The position numbers and the translations under genes were made by a program. Below the pieces are notes generated by a model. That model was not told where the DNA came from and searched no databases. It saw nothing but the letters and a program-made list of their open reading frames with translations. 64,000 nt of DNA from Geobacter sp. UBA5735 (GTDB taxonomy: Bacteria > Desulfobacterota > Desulfuromonadia > Geobacterales > Geobacteraceae). Below, in pieces: positions 1-8,327 of this stretch. The number at the start of each line of letters is the position of its first letter. The stretch's first letter is position 1. The DNA lies in NCBI GenBank assembly GCA_002419385.1, contig DIFZ01000050.1, positions 62,001 to 126,000 on the forward strand. The letters are read 5' to 3'.

Positions 1-864
1 TCCATTGACACCGATATCGTATTCCGCGCTTCCAGGTACGGCAAGGGCGATGGCGACGATTACCTCAACTGTCCGATGACCTTTCAAGAGTATGAATGCT
101 TCCTGGCCGCCCTATTGGCTGCGGAAAAAGTCCCTGCGAGGGATTTCGAAAAACTGGTGCATTTCGAAGGATGTATGCCGGTCGAAGAGCTGGCGTCCCG
201 CGGAAAGGACACGCTCCGCTTCGGTCCCATGAAACCGGTTGGGCTGGCAGATCCCCGTACGGGCCGCGAGCCGCATGCCGTCGTGCAGCTGCGCATGGAG
301 AATCTGGAGGGGTCTCTCTTCAACCTGGTAGGTTTCCAGACCAAGCTCACCTACCCTGAGCAGCAACGCGTCTTCCGCCTGATCCCGGGGCTTCAGCAAG
401 CGGAATTCGTCCGTCTCGGCTCCATGCACCGCAATACCTATCTCAACGCACCGAACATCCTGACCGATACTCTTCAGATGAAGAGCACTCCGCGAATCCT
501 TTTCGCCGGGCAGATAACCGGTGTAGAGGGCTATGTGGAATCCGCCGCTACCGGGTACAATGCAGGCATCAATGCAGCGCGGCTGGCAGCACTGGGAATG
601 GATGCAGTCATTGAACCGCCTCCGGCTACAACCGCACATGGCGCCCTGATCCACTACATAACCTCGGCCGAATCACGTAATTTCCAGCCCATGAATGTGA
701 ATTACGGCCTCTTCCCCCCTCTTGACGGCAAGATCAGGAAATCAGAGCGCAGGCAGCGACTTGCCCAGCGTGCGCTCGATGATCTGGAGGCATGGCGGGC
801 TCGCTTTGCACAGTTGCTTCTGCCGGGCTTTCCAGGCGAAGTCCCCGCAGGAAACGGTGAGTGA
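1..864 (+). CDS. trmFO: TrmFO, tRNA (uracil-5-)-methyltransferase, folate/FAD-dependent (5' truncated)
   Basis: The reading frame is open from the first base, so the N-terminal FAD-binding half lies outside the window. TrmFO uses methylenetetrahydrofolate and FADH2 to make ribothymidine at position 54 of tRNAs. The visible part has the typical DDYLNCPM stretch near residue 20, the FEGCMPVEELASRG block and the C-terminal segment GQITGVEGYVESAATG, where the flavin site closes. Only about the last 287 residues are present. The stop codon at 862-864 is one base from the start of the next small gene, suggesting a shared transcript. Confidence 0.93.
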   Translation, partial: SIDTDIVFRASRYGKGDGDDYLNCPMTFQEYECFLAALLAAEKVPARDFEKLVHFEGCMPVEELASRGKDTLRFGPMKPVGLADPRTGREPHAVVQLRMENLEGSLFNLVGFQTKLTYPEQQRVFRLIPGLQQAEFVRLGSMHRNTYLNAPNILTDTLQMKSTPRILFAGQITGVEGYVESAATGYNAGINAARLAALGMDAVIEPPPATTAHGALIHYITSAESRNFQPMNVNYGLFPPLDGKIRKSERRQRLAQRALDDLEAWRARFAQLLLPGFPGEVPAGNGE

Positions 865-865
865 C

Positions 866-1117
866 ATGGACAGAGACAAGGAGCGCCAGGAAATATCCCT
901 CGTGGGAAGACTTCTTTCCCTTGAGGCGCTGCTCGTTCTGATGGGAGCCCTTTCGTTGTTCTCGGGAGTCATGGCGGCAGACCCGGTTCGGATAGCAAGC
1001 GGATTAGCTATTCTGGCGGCATTATGCCTTCTGCTGTTCAGGAGGAGGAAAAAACTTCAGCATCCAAAAGCCCGTGACAAAACAGCACCTGAAAGGAAGC
1101 CAGATGAGGTATCCTGA
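866..1117 (+). CDS. Small two-helix membrane protein, function unknown
   Basis: An 83-residue protein starting MDRDKERQEISLVGRL. A longer reading frame begins at 722 but overlaps trmFO; the ATG at 866, one base after the trmFO stop, is the better start. Residues about 17-34 and 40-55 form two hydrophobic segments separated by a short DPVR turn, and the tail is very basic (RRRKK) then charged. This predicts a hairpin inner-membrane protein with both ends in the cytoplasm. Its stop overlaps the start of maf by 14 bases, so it is probably translated with trmFO and maf. I recognise no family. Confidence 0.7.
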   Translation: MDRDKERQEISLVGRLLSLEALLVLMGALSLFSGVMAADPVRIASGLAILAALCLLLFRRRKKLQHPKARDKTAPERKPDEVS

Positions 1118-1700
1118 CATCGTTCTCGCCTCGGCTTCACCGCGCCGCGCCGATCTGCTGGAGTCGGCAGGAATCCGTGCAAGGACGTGCCCGAGCAGCG
1201 TTGATGAAACTTATCTGCCGGGGGAAACGCCCGAAGGGCACGCCCTCCGTCTCGCGTCTGCAAAAGCGAGAGAGGTTTCGGCAAAGTGCAGCGGCAGATT
1301 TTTCATTGGTGCTGACACGATTGTCGTCATAGATGGCGAGATAATGGGAAAGCCGGTCGACTCTGCTGACGCGGAACGCATGCTGCGCAAACTTTCGGAT
1401 TCGTCACATGCCGTCATAACCGCCTATACTGTACTTGATACTGAAACAGGTCAGGAGATTTCCGAGGCAGTAACGACCCTGGTTTACTTCAGACAGTTGC
1501 GTGACGAGGAAATCCACGCTTACATCGCCAGTGGGTGCCCCTTTGACAAGGCTGGAGCGTATGCCATCCAGGGGGCGGCAGCCCAGATGATCAGGAAAAT
1601 CGAGGGCTCTTACACCAATGTTGTAGGACTCCCCCTGTGCGAGATCGTTGAAGCGCTCCGAAAGATGGGGGCGATCCTTTCAGCGTCTGCCGGGAGTTGA
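1104..1700 (+). CDS. maf: Maf family nucleoside triphosphate pyrophosphatase
   Basis: Maf proteins hydrolyse non-canonical or pyrimidine NTPs to NMP and pyrophosphate and are linked to septum control. The N terminus has the family signature LASASPRRADLL at residues 7-18, followed by the GADTIV motif and a KPVDSADAERML segment; the C-terminal YAIQGAAA block is also typical of the dTTP/UTP subgroup. The start chosen is the ATG at 1104, preceded by GAAAGGAAG, not the upstream in-frame ATG at 1074. About 198 residues, the usual length. It overlaps the preceding small gene and is followed six bases later by yggS. Confidence 0.93.
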   Translation: MRYPDIVLASASPRRADLLESAGIRARTCPSSVDETYLPGETPEGHALRLASAKAREVSAKCSGRFFIGADTIVVIDGEIMGKPVDSADAERMLRKLSDSSHAVITAYTVLDTETGQEISEAVTTLVYFRQLRDEEIHAYIASGCPFDKAGAYAIQGAAAQMIRKIEGSYTNVVGLPLCEIVEALRKMGAILSASAGS

Positions 1701-1706
1701 GGGCAC

Positions 1707-2393
1707 ATGTCGATATCCGGCAATCTTCACGCAGTCTATGAACGAATCAACAAGGCCGCCCTGGAATGCGGCCGCGACCCCCAGACAATCCGTCTCGTGG
1801 CAGTGTCGAAAACGCAACCGGCATCAGCCGTTCAGGACGCAGTCGAAGCGGGCCATTTGCTGTTCGGTGAAAACTACGTGCAGGAGTTCCGGGAAAAATC
1901 AAGCCGCTTGCCGGATGTCATCGAATGGCATTTCATCGGATCGCTGCAGACCAACAAGGTGAAATATCTGGCAGGCCGGACAAAACTGATCCATTCAGTG
2001 GACAGGATCTCACTGGCGCGGGAATTGGACAGGCAGTGGGAGAAGACGGGACAGAACTGCAACATCCTGCTGCAGGTGAATATTTCCGGAGAGGAAACAA
2101 AATCCGGAACAACCGGTTCCGAGGTCATACAACTCGCCCAGGATATTGCCCGATTGCCGAACCTCAGCATCCGTGGACTGATGACTATGCCGCCATTCTT
2201 TGACCAACCGGAACGCGCCCGACCCTATTTCAGGGAATTGCGCAAACTTTCCCAGACCGTTGCGGATTTGAAGATTCCAGGTGTGAACATGGATGAACTG
2301 TCCATGGGAATGTCCGGCGATTTCGAAGTGGCAATCGAAGAAGGTGCGACCCTCGTGCGGGTCGGATCCGCGATCTTCGGCGAGCGGCATTAG
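1707..2393 (+). CDS. yggS: YggS/PLPBP family pyridoxal phosphate-binding protein
   Basis: A single-domain alanine-racemase-fold protein that binds PLP and helps PLP and amino-acid homeostasis; no catalytic reaction is firmly known for the family. The 228 residues match the family length. The PLP lysine lies in RLVAVSKTQPASAV near residue 35. FGENYVQE, IEWHFIGSLQTNK, LSMGMSGDFEVAIEEGAT and VRVGSAIFG are diagnostic. It follows maf after six bases and closes the trmFO-maf-yggS run. After it come a short gap and genes on the other strand. Confidence 0.94.
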   Translation: MSISGNLHAVYERINKAALECGRDPQTIRLVAVSKTQPASAVQDAVEAGHLLFGENYVQEFREKSSRLPDVIEWHFIGSLQTNKVKYLAGRTKLIHSVDRISLARELDRQWEKTGQNCNILLQVNISGEETKSGTTGSEVIQLAQDIARLPNLSIRGLMTMPPFFDQPERARPYFRELRKLSQTVADLKIPGVNMDELSMGMSGDFEVAIEEGATLVRVGSAIFGERH

Positions 2394-2529
2394 CTGGCGG
2401 TCAGGGAACCCTTTCGGAAAATACGAAAATTTCCGTCCCGACAGAAACCCGAGCGGTCCCTTCCCCTTGAGACTTCATGGATGGATACAGGTTGTATTCA
2501 TCCCATGCTTCAACTACCTGAGGCAGCCA

Positions 2530-2634
2530 TCAGCCTGCATTGACGCTCCCTGCACACATCAATACGACAGCCCAGATGATGAGAAAAATTGCCAAGAGAA
2601 CATTTCCCGAAATACCGTTGATGCGTTGCAACAT
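2530..2634 (-). CDS. Putative 34-residue single-helix membrane peptide
   Basis: A short frame starts at ATG 2634 with an excellent ribosome site (GGAGGGAAAAGGA, directly upstream on the minus strand). The product begins MLQRINGISGNVLLAIFL and has one hydrophobic helix (about residues 11-27) ending in a short small-residue tail SVNAG. It lies between yggS and the Smr gene, where nothing else is coded. The strong ribosome site and the clean membrane-segment composition support it; there is no homology evidence, so it could still be chance. Confidence 0.5.
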   Translation of the reverse strand: MLQRINGISGNVLLAIFLIIWAVVLMCAGSVNAG

Positions 2635-2710
2635 TCCTTTTCCCTCCAGTACGGCTGCCGTCAGGCAGCAGCGAATCCCTATCTGGTTTCCATCCTGACA
2701 CACCGAATGG

Positions 2711-3394
2711 TTATTCTTTGACCTTCGCATCCTTGAGAAAAACCACAAACGCACCGCTCCCCCCCATCTGCCGGGGAGCTGGCGCGAATTCCGCAACCAT
2801 TTTTTTACCCGATTCACGTAGCCATGAGGCCACGGCTGACTGCAGCACCGGTTCGGAAGGAGAATTGTTTCCCTTCCCGGTAATAACCAGCACGGCTTTC
2901 TGTGAACGGTTGTATGCCCCGGTAACAAAACGCGAGAGGCTCGACAATGCATCTTCCCTGTTCAAACCGTGAAGATCAAGCTCCAGGTTAATCCGCAGGG
3001 CACCACTCTTCAGTTGCCGCATACGGTTGACGGCCTGTTGTCGCCGAGGATCATCTTCCGGGTATTCATCCCGAAACCTGGTATCCATTCCTGTCAGGGA
3101 AGAGAGAAACAGCTGCCTGTCCTCCTCCGCGATACGCGGTTCCTCAGGCTGGACAGGCTTCCGGGACGACTCAGTTCCCGAAGGAGGAGGATTCAGTTTT
3201 TTCACCCCTTGAATGGCGCGCAGGAAGAGGTCCCTTTCATCAACTCCCTCCACCACCGGACCAGGAGCTTCACTGACGGTTTCCTTTACCTGCGGAGCCA
3301 GTTCAATATCACTGGCAATAGTCTTAAGTCCGCGAAATGGCGAGTTGACGAACTCTTTTTTCTTTTCGGCGCATTTCTGTTTTTTCTTCTTCAT
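2711..3394 (-). CDS. Smr-domain protein (MutS2 C-terminal type nuclease domain)
   Basis: A 227-residue protein with a lysine-rich start, a low-complexity middle and a C-terminal Smr domain (about residues 140-227). The hallmark LDLHGLNREDAL is present, as is the VLVITGKGNNS motif that gives the loop of the nicking domain, and it ends in GGSGAFVVFLK. Stand-alone Smr proteins of this layout are common in Proteobacteria and are thought to cleave branched DNA or RNA. The ATG at 3394 is chosen; a TTG lies one codon upstream. It starts just after the stop of the lipoprotein gene at 3404, so the two are likely cotranscribed. Confidence 0.88.
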   Translation of the reverse strand: MKKKKQKCAEKKKEFVNSPFRGLKTIASDIELAPQVKETVSEAPGPVVEGVDERDLFLRAIQGVKKLNPPPSGTESSRKPVQPEEPRIAEEDRQLFLSSLTGMDTRFRDEYPEDDPRRQQAVNRMRQLKSGALRINLELDLHGLNREDALSSLSRFVTGAYNRSQKAVLVITGKGNNSPSEPVLQSAVASWLRESGKKMVAEFAPAPRQMGGSGAFVVFLKDAKVKE

Positions 3395-3403
3395 CAATGC
3401 AAC

Positions 3404-4222
3404 TCAATCCTTGATAGTGGCAGCTATCTCGATCAGCTGGGAAAGAGCGGGGCTGAGGGCACTGCCGGTCTTTTCATCAGGTACTATCCTGCAGTTTACG
3501 ATGGTGCTCATGTCAGACAGAGCACGTCCGTTTGCGCCCAAAACCCTGGCCACGGCAATTGCACGTCCCGCATGAAAGTTCCAGGGACCTGAGCTGTCGT
3601 TATTTATTGCAACAGCTGATGCAGTCGTGGTAAATGCTGAGCCGACCTGCACATCTTTAGCGCCCAGCTCCTTATGGATTTCTGCAATCCTGTGCAGCAG
3701 CTCTGTTCCCGAGGGTTTCAAGATATCCGCTCCTTCATCAAACAGCACCGCGCTGTTTACGGTCATCGTGATGCGGCCCCTGAATTCTGCCAGTTTTATG
3801 TTACCCCGCGCAATTTCGTCCTTAAACCTTTCTATAAGGTTTTCATAGTGCCTGCTTACACCACGGACATCTTCTTCATGTCCGCGCAGCAGACGATCGA
3901 CCTCGGCCTTCAGCCGGCTGTTTTCCCTCTCCAGCTCGATCAACCGCTGTCCGGCTCGATCGCTACCTTCCGCTATCACGTCTTCCAGCTTTTTCTTCGA
4001 CTGTTCGAGCGCGGAAACCTTGCGCCCCGATGCGGCAAGTTCTGACTTGAGCTCGTCGTTTTCCAAGGAAATTTCAATGTTATCCTGTCTCATGAGGCGC
4101 GCTTCCCGGGAAAGCGCGGAAGCTTCCTCGAGTTTCTTTTCATAGGCGCCATGGCCGACACATCCGGATAAAAACACACCGGCGACGAAACAGAATAGAA
4201 TCGTGAATTGTCTTAGTATCAT
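3404..4222 (-). CDS. Coiled-coil lipoprotein with OmpA/MotB-like C-terminal domain
   Basis: A 272-residue exported lipoprotein. The signal peptide ends in a lipobox LSGC with Cys at residue 21. A long coiled coil (about 30-130, rich in E, K, L, R) follows, then a C-terminal domain reading VLFDEGADILKPSGTELL and later WNFHAGRAIAVARVLGANG, the pattern of peptidoglycan-binding OmpA-like domains, although the middle is divergent. It probably tethers the outer membrane to the cell wall. The frame extends upstream to 4399, but that stretch is the 80-bp repeat and not protein; the ATG at 4222 starts right at the signal peptide. Confidence 0.8.
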   Translation of the reverse strand: MILRQFTILFCFVAGVFLSGCVGHGAYEKKLEEASALSREARLMRQDNIEISLENDELKSELAASGRKVSALEQSKKKLEDVIAEGSDRAGQRLIELERENSRLKAEVDRLLRGHEEDVRGVSRHYENLIERFKDEIARGNIKLAEFRGRITMTVNSAVLFDEGADILKPSGTELLHRIAEIHKELGAKDVQVGSAFTTTASAVAINNDSSGPWNFHAGRAIAVARVLGANGRALSDMSTIVNCRIVPDEKTGSALSPALSQLIEIAATIKD

Positions 4223-4248
4223 TGAGTGCAGATGCTCTCGCAACAAGA

Positions 4249-4328
4249 CGTCACCCCGATGGAAGCCGGGGTCCAGGAGTTTTGGAACCTGTTGAAACTG
4301 CTGGATTCCGGCTTTCGCCGGAATGACG
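4249..4328. repeat. 80-bp inverted-repeat element, copy 1
   Basis: The element runs from CGTCACCCCG to CGGAATGACG, with imperfect inverted ends and an inner pair GCCGGGGTCCA / TGGATTCCGGC. A second copy of exactly the same length and orientation lies at 19554-19633. In the reverse frame it encodes the familiar spurious SVIPAKAGIQ string seen in many proteobacterial genomes, a sign of a widespread small mobile or REP-like element. It sits in the 397-bp gap upstream of the lipoprotein gene; the rest of that gap (4329-4619) shows nothing else I can name. Confidence 0.8.
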
Positions 4329-4619
4329 GAAGATTGTCTTTCAGTAACATGTGCGAACGTATAAATACCGGTCTGGGTTTTGAGGTCATGTTTGATCACT
4401 GAACAGGGACTGGAGGATCAGAACAAGAGCTATTGTAAAGACAGCCGCATATTTTAGCAAGCGCCTGCGGTAAAGTCAATGCTATGAAAAGCGGAAAACA
4501 GCCACGGAAACACCGCGATTTTACCGATACCGCTGCATTGCAGCCACCCTGCTCAACGGCCCGGCTGGTTTTAAACAACCCGCCAGGCACGGCAGGCCTG
4601 TTCCAGAGGTCGAGGTCAG

Positions 4620-4889
4620 CTATTCCATCAACCAGCTGCCAAAGGGAACCCAGTATTCCTTCCCATCAGGCCCGATCACGTCCATCAGCTCCCTCAGGGT
4701 TCGTTGATCATTGGGAAGCTGAAAGTATTCGCGGATTTCACCTGTTTCGTACTCATGGGGGGTAAGGAGCAGGTACTCATCATTGCCGATGGTAACCGAA
4801 TCGAATCCGGGCATGATCACCGCACAGTGGGGAAAGCTGCTCCTTTCTAGAGAGAGTGGTATTTTATAGGGCCATTTTTCATCAGACAT
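4620..4889 (-). CDS. Hypothetical 89-residue acidic protein
   Basis: A compact soluble protein starting MSDEKWPYKIPL, preceded by GGAGGCAGA at the correct distance from the ATG at 4889. It has no signal or membrane segment and no cysteine pairs beyond a single Cys. The motif LLLTPHEYETGEI and the C terminus KEYWVPFGSWLME look like folded protein and not chance reading. It stands alone: the gene upstream (rhomboid-like, 5063) ends 174 bases away on the same strand. I do not recognise a family. Confidence 0.6.
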   Translation of the reverse strand: MSDEKWPYKIPLSLERSSFPHCAVIMPGFDSVTIGNDEYLLLTPHEYETGEIREYFQLPNDQRTLRELMDVIGPDGKEYWVPFGSWLME

Positions 4890-5062
4890 TCTGCCTCCGG
4901 CATCCTTAGTGGTAACATGACGCGCGATCTACGATCAACCGCACTTTGGTCGCAAACAGCAGTTCCAATCAATCCATACAACGTATCGGCATTTGATGGA
5001 TAAAATTGAACGGAGAAACTTCTGTCATCTGTCTCTCAGTCACCGTGAGATGCGGCAAGCCG

Positions 5063-5851
5063 TCATTTCCTGACATGCTCGTGGTTGAAGATATGGTCGC
5101 GGCAGTAGCCGTACTGTCCCTCGCATTGCGGGCAGTATCGAAAGTCCATATCGGGGTGGGTCTTGTCAGTGATGCCGCAGACCGTACAGCGGTGGAAGTG
5201 CTGTTCATTGCTCCTGGCAGCAGACAAGACTTTGTTCGTCATCTTTCGTCGGCCATACTTCAAGTTCACGACGATATCACGGGCAAAGAAGACGAGGAAG
5301 TTACCAAGTGAAGCCATCACCATCAGACGGCTCGGCCACCCGCCGACCAGCAGCAGATATCCGTAGCCCAACCAGGTGACGAGCGCCAGCCACTTGATAC
5401 GGACCGGCAGCACAAAGAACAGGAGCAGTTGGAAATCGGGAAACAGGAAAGCAAAGGCAAGAAACACCGATCCACCGAGAAACGCATTGCTCAGGGGATA
5501 TGCCGGCACCAGGAAAGAAACGCCTACAGCCAGCAGGTAGCCGACGAGCAGAAACAGGTTGTAGCGGAAAGCGCCCCAGTGTTCCTCCAGGGCAGATCCC
5601 ATGAGGTAGAACAGGTACCAGGCGAAAAATGCAAACAGGAGGTTGCTCGCGGGTGGGTCAAAGGGAAAGGTAAGGAGACGCCACCATTCTCCCTGCAGCA
5701 GTCTGTATGCTGACAGGCTTATTTGCCCCCGGTCGAGCCTGCCCATGAGAAAAAGGACATACACGAGTGTCTGGCCCGCGACAAGGTAGACGGTGACGTT
5801 CGTCGGGAAATAGCGCCCCAGTTTTTTTTCCAGTTTGTCAATCATGCTCAT
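5063..5851 (-). CDS. Rhomboid/derlin-like membrane protein with C-terminal zinc-binding tail
   Basis: A 262-residue protein with about six membrane segments in residues 20-205 and a cytoplasmic tail. The topology, the EWWRLLTFPF entry segment and LGGSVFLAFAFLFPD resemble the rhomboid superfamily. The active-site GxSG reads GGSV, and the last helix (ASLGNFLVFFARD) has no catalytic histidine, so it is probably a proteolytically dead rhomboid-like protein. The tail carries CTVCG, CPQCEGQYGYCRDH and further His residues, a likely zinc site. Function unknown. A terminator for transcription arriving from upstream lies at 5912-5937. Confidence 0.72.
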   Translation of the reverse strand: MSMIDKLEKKLGRYFPTNVTVYLVAGQTLVYVLFLMGRLDRGQISLSAYRLLQGEWWRLLTFPFDPPASNLLFAFFAWYLFYLMGSALEEHWGAFRYNLFLLVGYLLAVGVSFLVPAYPLSNAFLGGSVFLAFAFLFPDFQLLLFFVLPVRIKWLALVTWLGYGYLLLVGGWPSRLMVMASLGNFLVFFARDIVVNLKYGRRKMTNKVLSAARSNEQHFHRCTVCGITDKTHPDMDFRYCPQCEGQYGYCRDHIFNHEHVRK

Positions 5852-5911
5852 TCGTTGCGCCCCGCTTCCCCTTACAACTTTCAGATTGCCTGGCCGTTTG
5901 AGGAACTGTCA

Positions 5912-5937
5912 CAAAAAAACCACGGGACATCCCGTGG
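5912..5937 (-). terminator. Intrinsic terminator
   Basis: On the minus strand an 8-bp stem CCACGGGA/TCCCGTGG with a two-base loop is followed by seven T residues. It would end transcription coming from the RND fragment region before the rhomboid-like gene. The rest of the 5852-6057 gap has no visible coding sequence. Confidence 0.75.
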
Positions 5938-6057
5938 CATGTATTTTATCTATAGCATCTCTATTCTTCAGGCTGCAACTCTTTTCACTCGACATCTCCG
6001 GGAACCCGTCTCCGACGACGTGATTCCGCGCGTTTTATTGTGAAAATAAAATGCCAA

Positions 6058-6336
6058 TCAAACCCCTCCTGCCATTACTGCAGCTTCCCGCTCCCGGTCC
6101 TTGGCGTGGTCGCGGGCAATCAGCATGTAGATGGACGGGATGATGAACAGGGTGAACAGGGTCCCCACGAACATCCCCCCCACCAGCACCAGGCCGATGG
6201 AATTACGGGCCGCCGCTCCGGCGTCGCTCACCAGGGTGAGGGGGAAATGACCGGCAATGGTCGCCGCCGTAGTCATCAGAACCGGCCGGAGGCGGATCAT
6301 GGCTGCCTGTTGTATGGCATCAAGCTTGGGCAGGCC
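6058..6336 (-). pseudogene. Remnant of an RND efflux transporter (C-terminal end only)
   Basis: The frame encodes only the last ~93 residues of an AcrB/MexB-type inner-membrane pump: LDAIQQAAMIRLRPVLMTT, the last transmembrane helices GLVLVGGMFVGTLFTLFIIPS and a charged tail. A full protein is over 1000 residues. Upstream of about 6336 the similarity stops, and the frame continues through a degenerate palindrome (GAGCTGCAGCTTAGG) to a stop at 6400-6402. There is no membrane-fusion partner nearby. It therefore looks like what is left after a deletion, possibly mediated by a repeat, and is not expected to work. Confidence 0.8.
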
Positions 6337-6456
6337 CTGGAGCTGCAGCTTAGGTACTGAAAAACAGAGATGTTCAACGCTCGCGAAGGCATGAAGGCTC
6401 TACGAATTCGGTTACAACCTTGTTTTGGGGAATAGTTCCGGATATTTTATAATCTT

Positions 6457-6813
6457 TCAATGGGGAGCCAGCAGCATGAATGGCCATGCAGGAATGTTGC
6501 GGAGCACTCCGAACAGGAGGATGATCAATAGGAACGTCAAAGGCAGCCAGCTCAGGTAAAGCCATGACCGCCTGAAGACGGCAACCGGAAATAACGGCAG
6601 GGAAAGCATCAGCAGGGGGTTCATCGCCATCGCACCTGAAAGGTCACCGTGCAGGATCTTGTGGACAGCTCGGAGCGAACCGCATCCCGGACAATGCAAA
6701 CCGGTCAGGTAATGGAAGGGGCATGGCGGGAAAATTCCTGATGTCAACGGGTTGAACAGATACAGCAGGATCAGCATGCCGGATACAAGCATCACACCGC
6801 ATGCAAGCGCCAT
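6457..6813 (-). CDS. DUF2752 family membrane protein
   Basis: A roughly 118-residue membrane protein with three hydrophobic segments and the family hallmark HCPGCGSLRA after the first helix, preceded by PPCPFHYLTGL. The function of DUF2752 is not known; the CxxCG motif suggests metal or redox sensitivity. The ATG at 6813 has GGGAGG almost touching it. An upstream TTG at 6867, overlapping the stop of the previous gene, would add 18 residues and is a real alternative. It is often paired with zinc-ribbon CD225-like proteins, exactly as here (6854-7207). Confidence 0.78.
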   Translation of the reverse strand: MALACGVMLVSGMLILLYLFNPLTSGIFPPCPFHYLTGLHCPGCGSLRAVHKILHGDLSGAMAMNPLLMLSLPLFPVAVFRRSWLYLSWLPLTFLLIILLFGVLRNIPAWPFMLLAPH

Positions 6814-6853
6814 CCTCCCGTTGAAGAGACAGCGCAGGCGGCTGCTTTTCGTG

Positions 6854-7207
6854 TCACTGGTTGCCAATGACCATACCCAGTATGATGAACGACAGGTAGA
6901 TGAGCGTTCCGGCCAAACCCAGCCCGAATGCGATCCAGCAGAACATTTTTGCATTTTTGGATGCGCTGAGCGCAGCGGGGATGTCGCCTGCTTCCAGCTT
7001 GCCGTTCACCTGTGCCGCGTAAATTATGGCAACGATACCCAGGGGCAGGCAGCAGAATATCGTAGCGAGAATAGACTGCACGAGGTAGTTGGGAATACGT
7101 GTCGCCACAGGAGGCTGAGGTGCTGCAGCAGCTTCCAGTCTCTCCCCGCACTGGATGCAATGAATCGAACTCTCTTCATTCCGGGTGCCGCATTTCCTGC
7201 AGTACAT
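6854..7207 (-). CDS. Zinc-ribbon plus CD225/dispanin-like membrane protein
   Basis: A 117-residue protein with an N-terminal zinc ribbon (MYCRKCG and CIQCGERL), a proline-rich linker, and a two-helix domain with the interferon-induced-transmembrane (CD225) pattern: YLVQSILATIFCCLPLGIVAIIYA then a small amphipathic stretch (KLEAGDIPAALSAS) and a second helix. Bacterial members probably sit in the inner membrane and alter its properties; no reaction is known. GGAGGGAAAAC lies before the ATG. It overlaps or abuts the DUF2752 gene and follows corA on the same strand. Confidence 0.82.
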   Translation of the reverse strand: MYCRKCGTRNEESSIHCIQCGERLEAAAAPQPPVATRIPNYLVQSILATIFCCLPLGIVAIIYAAQVNGKLEAGDIPAALSASKNAKMFCWIAFGLGLAGTLIYLSFIILGMVIGNQ

Positions 7208-7235
7208 GTTTTCCCTCCGATGAATTAGACCTATG

Positions 7236-8327
7236 CTAGAACCATTTTTTTCGTTTGAAGAACGAAACCATGGTCAGGGCCACTCCCAGCATCAGGACAA
7301 GCAGTGCCGGATACCCCAATTTCCACCCAAGCTCCGGCATGTAACGGAAATTCATCCCGTAGACACCGGCGAGAAAGGTCAAGGGAATGAAGATCGTCGA
7401 AATGATCGTGAGAACTTTCATGACTTCATTCAGCCGGTTGCTTATGCTCGACAGATAAATGTCAAGCATCCCTGATATGGTATCCCTGAAAGTTTCAAGG
7501 GTATCGATGACATGAATGGTATGATCATAGACATCCCTGAGGTATACACGTGTCATGCCGCCGATCTGGGAGCAATCTTCCCGCTGCAGGCCGTTCAGGA
7601 CTTCGCGCAACGGCCAGACTGACCGGCGGAGGAAGAGCAAATCCCGCTTGAGTCCGTGAATCGTATGCAGGGTGGCAACGCCCGGATTTGCAACCAAACC
7701 GTCTTCCAGATTTTCTATACGGTCACCGAGATGTTCCAGGACTATGAAATAGTCGTCAACAACGGCGTCGAGCAGTGAATAGGCAAGGTAATCGGCGCCG
7801 GATTTGCGCAGCCTCCCCTTCCCGGACCTGATCCTTTCCCGCACCTTGTCGAAAACCTTCACGCCCCTTTCCTGGAATGAAATCACGTAGCCGGGACCGA
7901 CGACGAGGCTGACCTGTTCCGACTCCAGGGAACCGGACAACCCGTTGCACGACAAAAATCTGAATACAACATAGAGATAGTCGCCGAAATCTTCCATCTT
8001 CGGTCGCTGGTCGGTATTGAGGATGTCCTCGACCACGAGCGGGTGCAGACTGAAGCACTCCCCTATCCGTGCGATAAGGTCGACCTGGTGAACAAGGTCG
8101 ATGTCAATCCAGTTTACCGCGGATTCGTCCTGCAGAGGGAGGCAATCTGACAGATCCTTCAGTTCCTCCTCGACATACATGGTTTCATTGTACCTGGTGG
8201 CGGTAACGATCGCATCTTCACCCTTTTTTTCACCGACGTGCACAAGTGAGCCCGGCGGGAGCCCCGCCTTGACCGACCTCTTCTTTATCATCCCTTTCTT
8301 TGCCCTGCTCTCGGAAGCCACTGTCAC
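7236..8327 (-). CDS. corA: CorA family magnesium/cobalt channel
   Basis: A 363-residue metal-ion channel protein of the inner membrane, which forms pentamers and lets Mg2+ in. The large cytoplasmic domain is followed by two C-terminal helices, the first ending in the YGMNF gate signature and the second in a basic tail (FFKRKKWF). The start is GTG at 8327, overlapping the dgt stop by four bases (GTGA), which couples its translation to dgt. A second, only partly similar corA lies at 30352. The two share the YGMN and WKLGYP segments. Confidence 0.95.
   Translation of the reverse strand: MTVASESRAKKGMIKKRSVKAGLPPGSLVHVGEKKGEDAIVTATRYNETMYVEEELKDLSDCLPLQDESAVNWIDIDLVHQVDLIARIGECFSLHPLVVEDILNTDQRPKMEDFGDYLYVVFRFLSCNGLSGSLESEQVSLVVGPGYVISFQERGVKVFDKVRERIRSGKGRLRKSGADYLAYSLLDAVVDDYFIVLEHLGDRIENLEDGLVANPGVATLHTIHGLKRDLLFLRRSVWPLREVLNGLQREDCSQIGGMTRVYLRDVYDHTIHVIDTLETFRDTISGMLDIYLSSISNRLNEVMKVLTIISTIFIPLTFLAGVYGMNFRYMPELGWKLGYPALLVLMLGVALTMVSFFKRKKWF

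Noticed and set aside
4223..4399. Upstream extension of the lipoprotein gene
   Set aside because: The extension encodes the 80-bp repeat (SVIPAKAGIQ string); a signal peptide begins at 4222.
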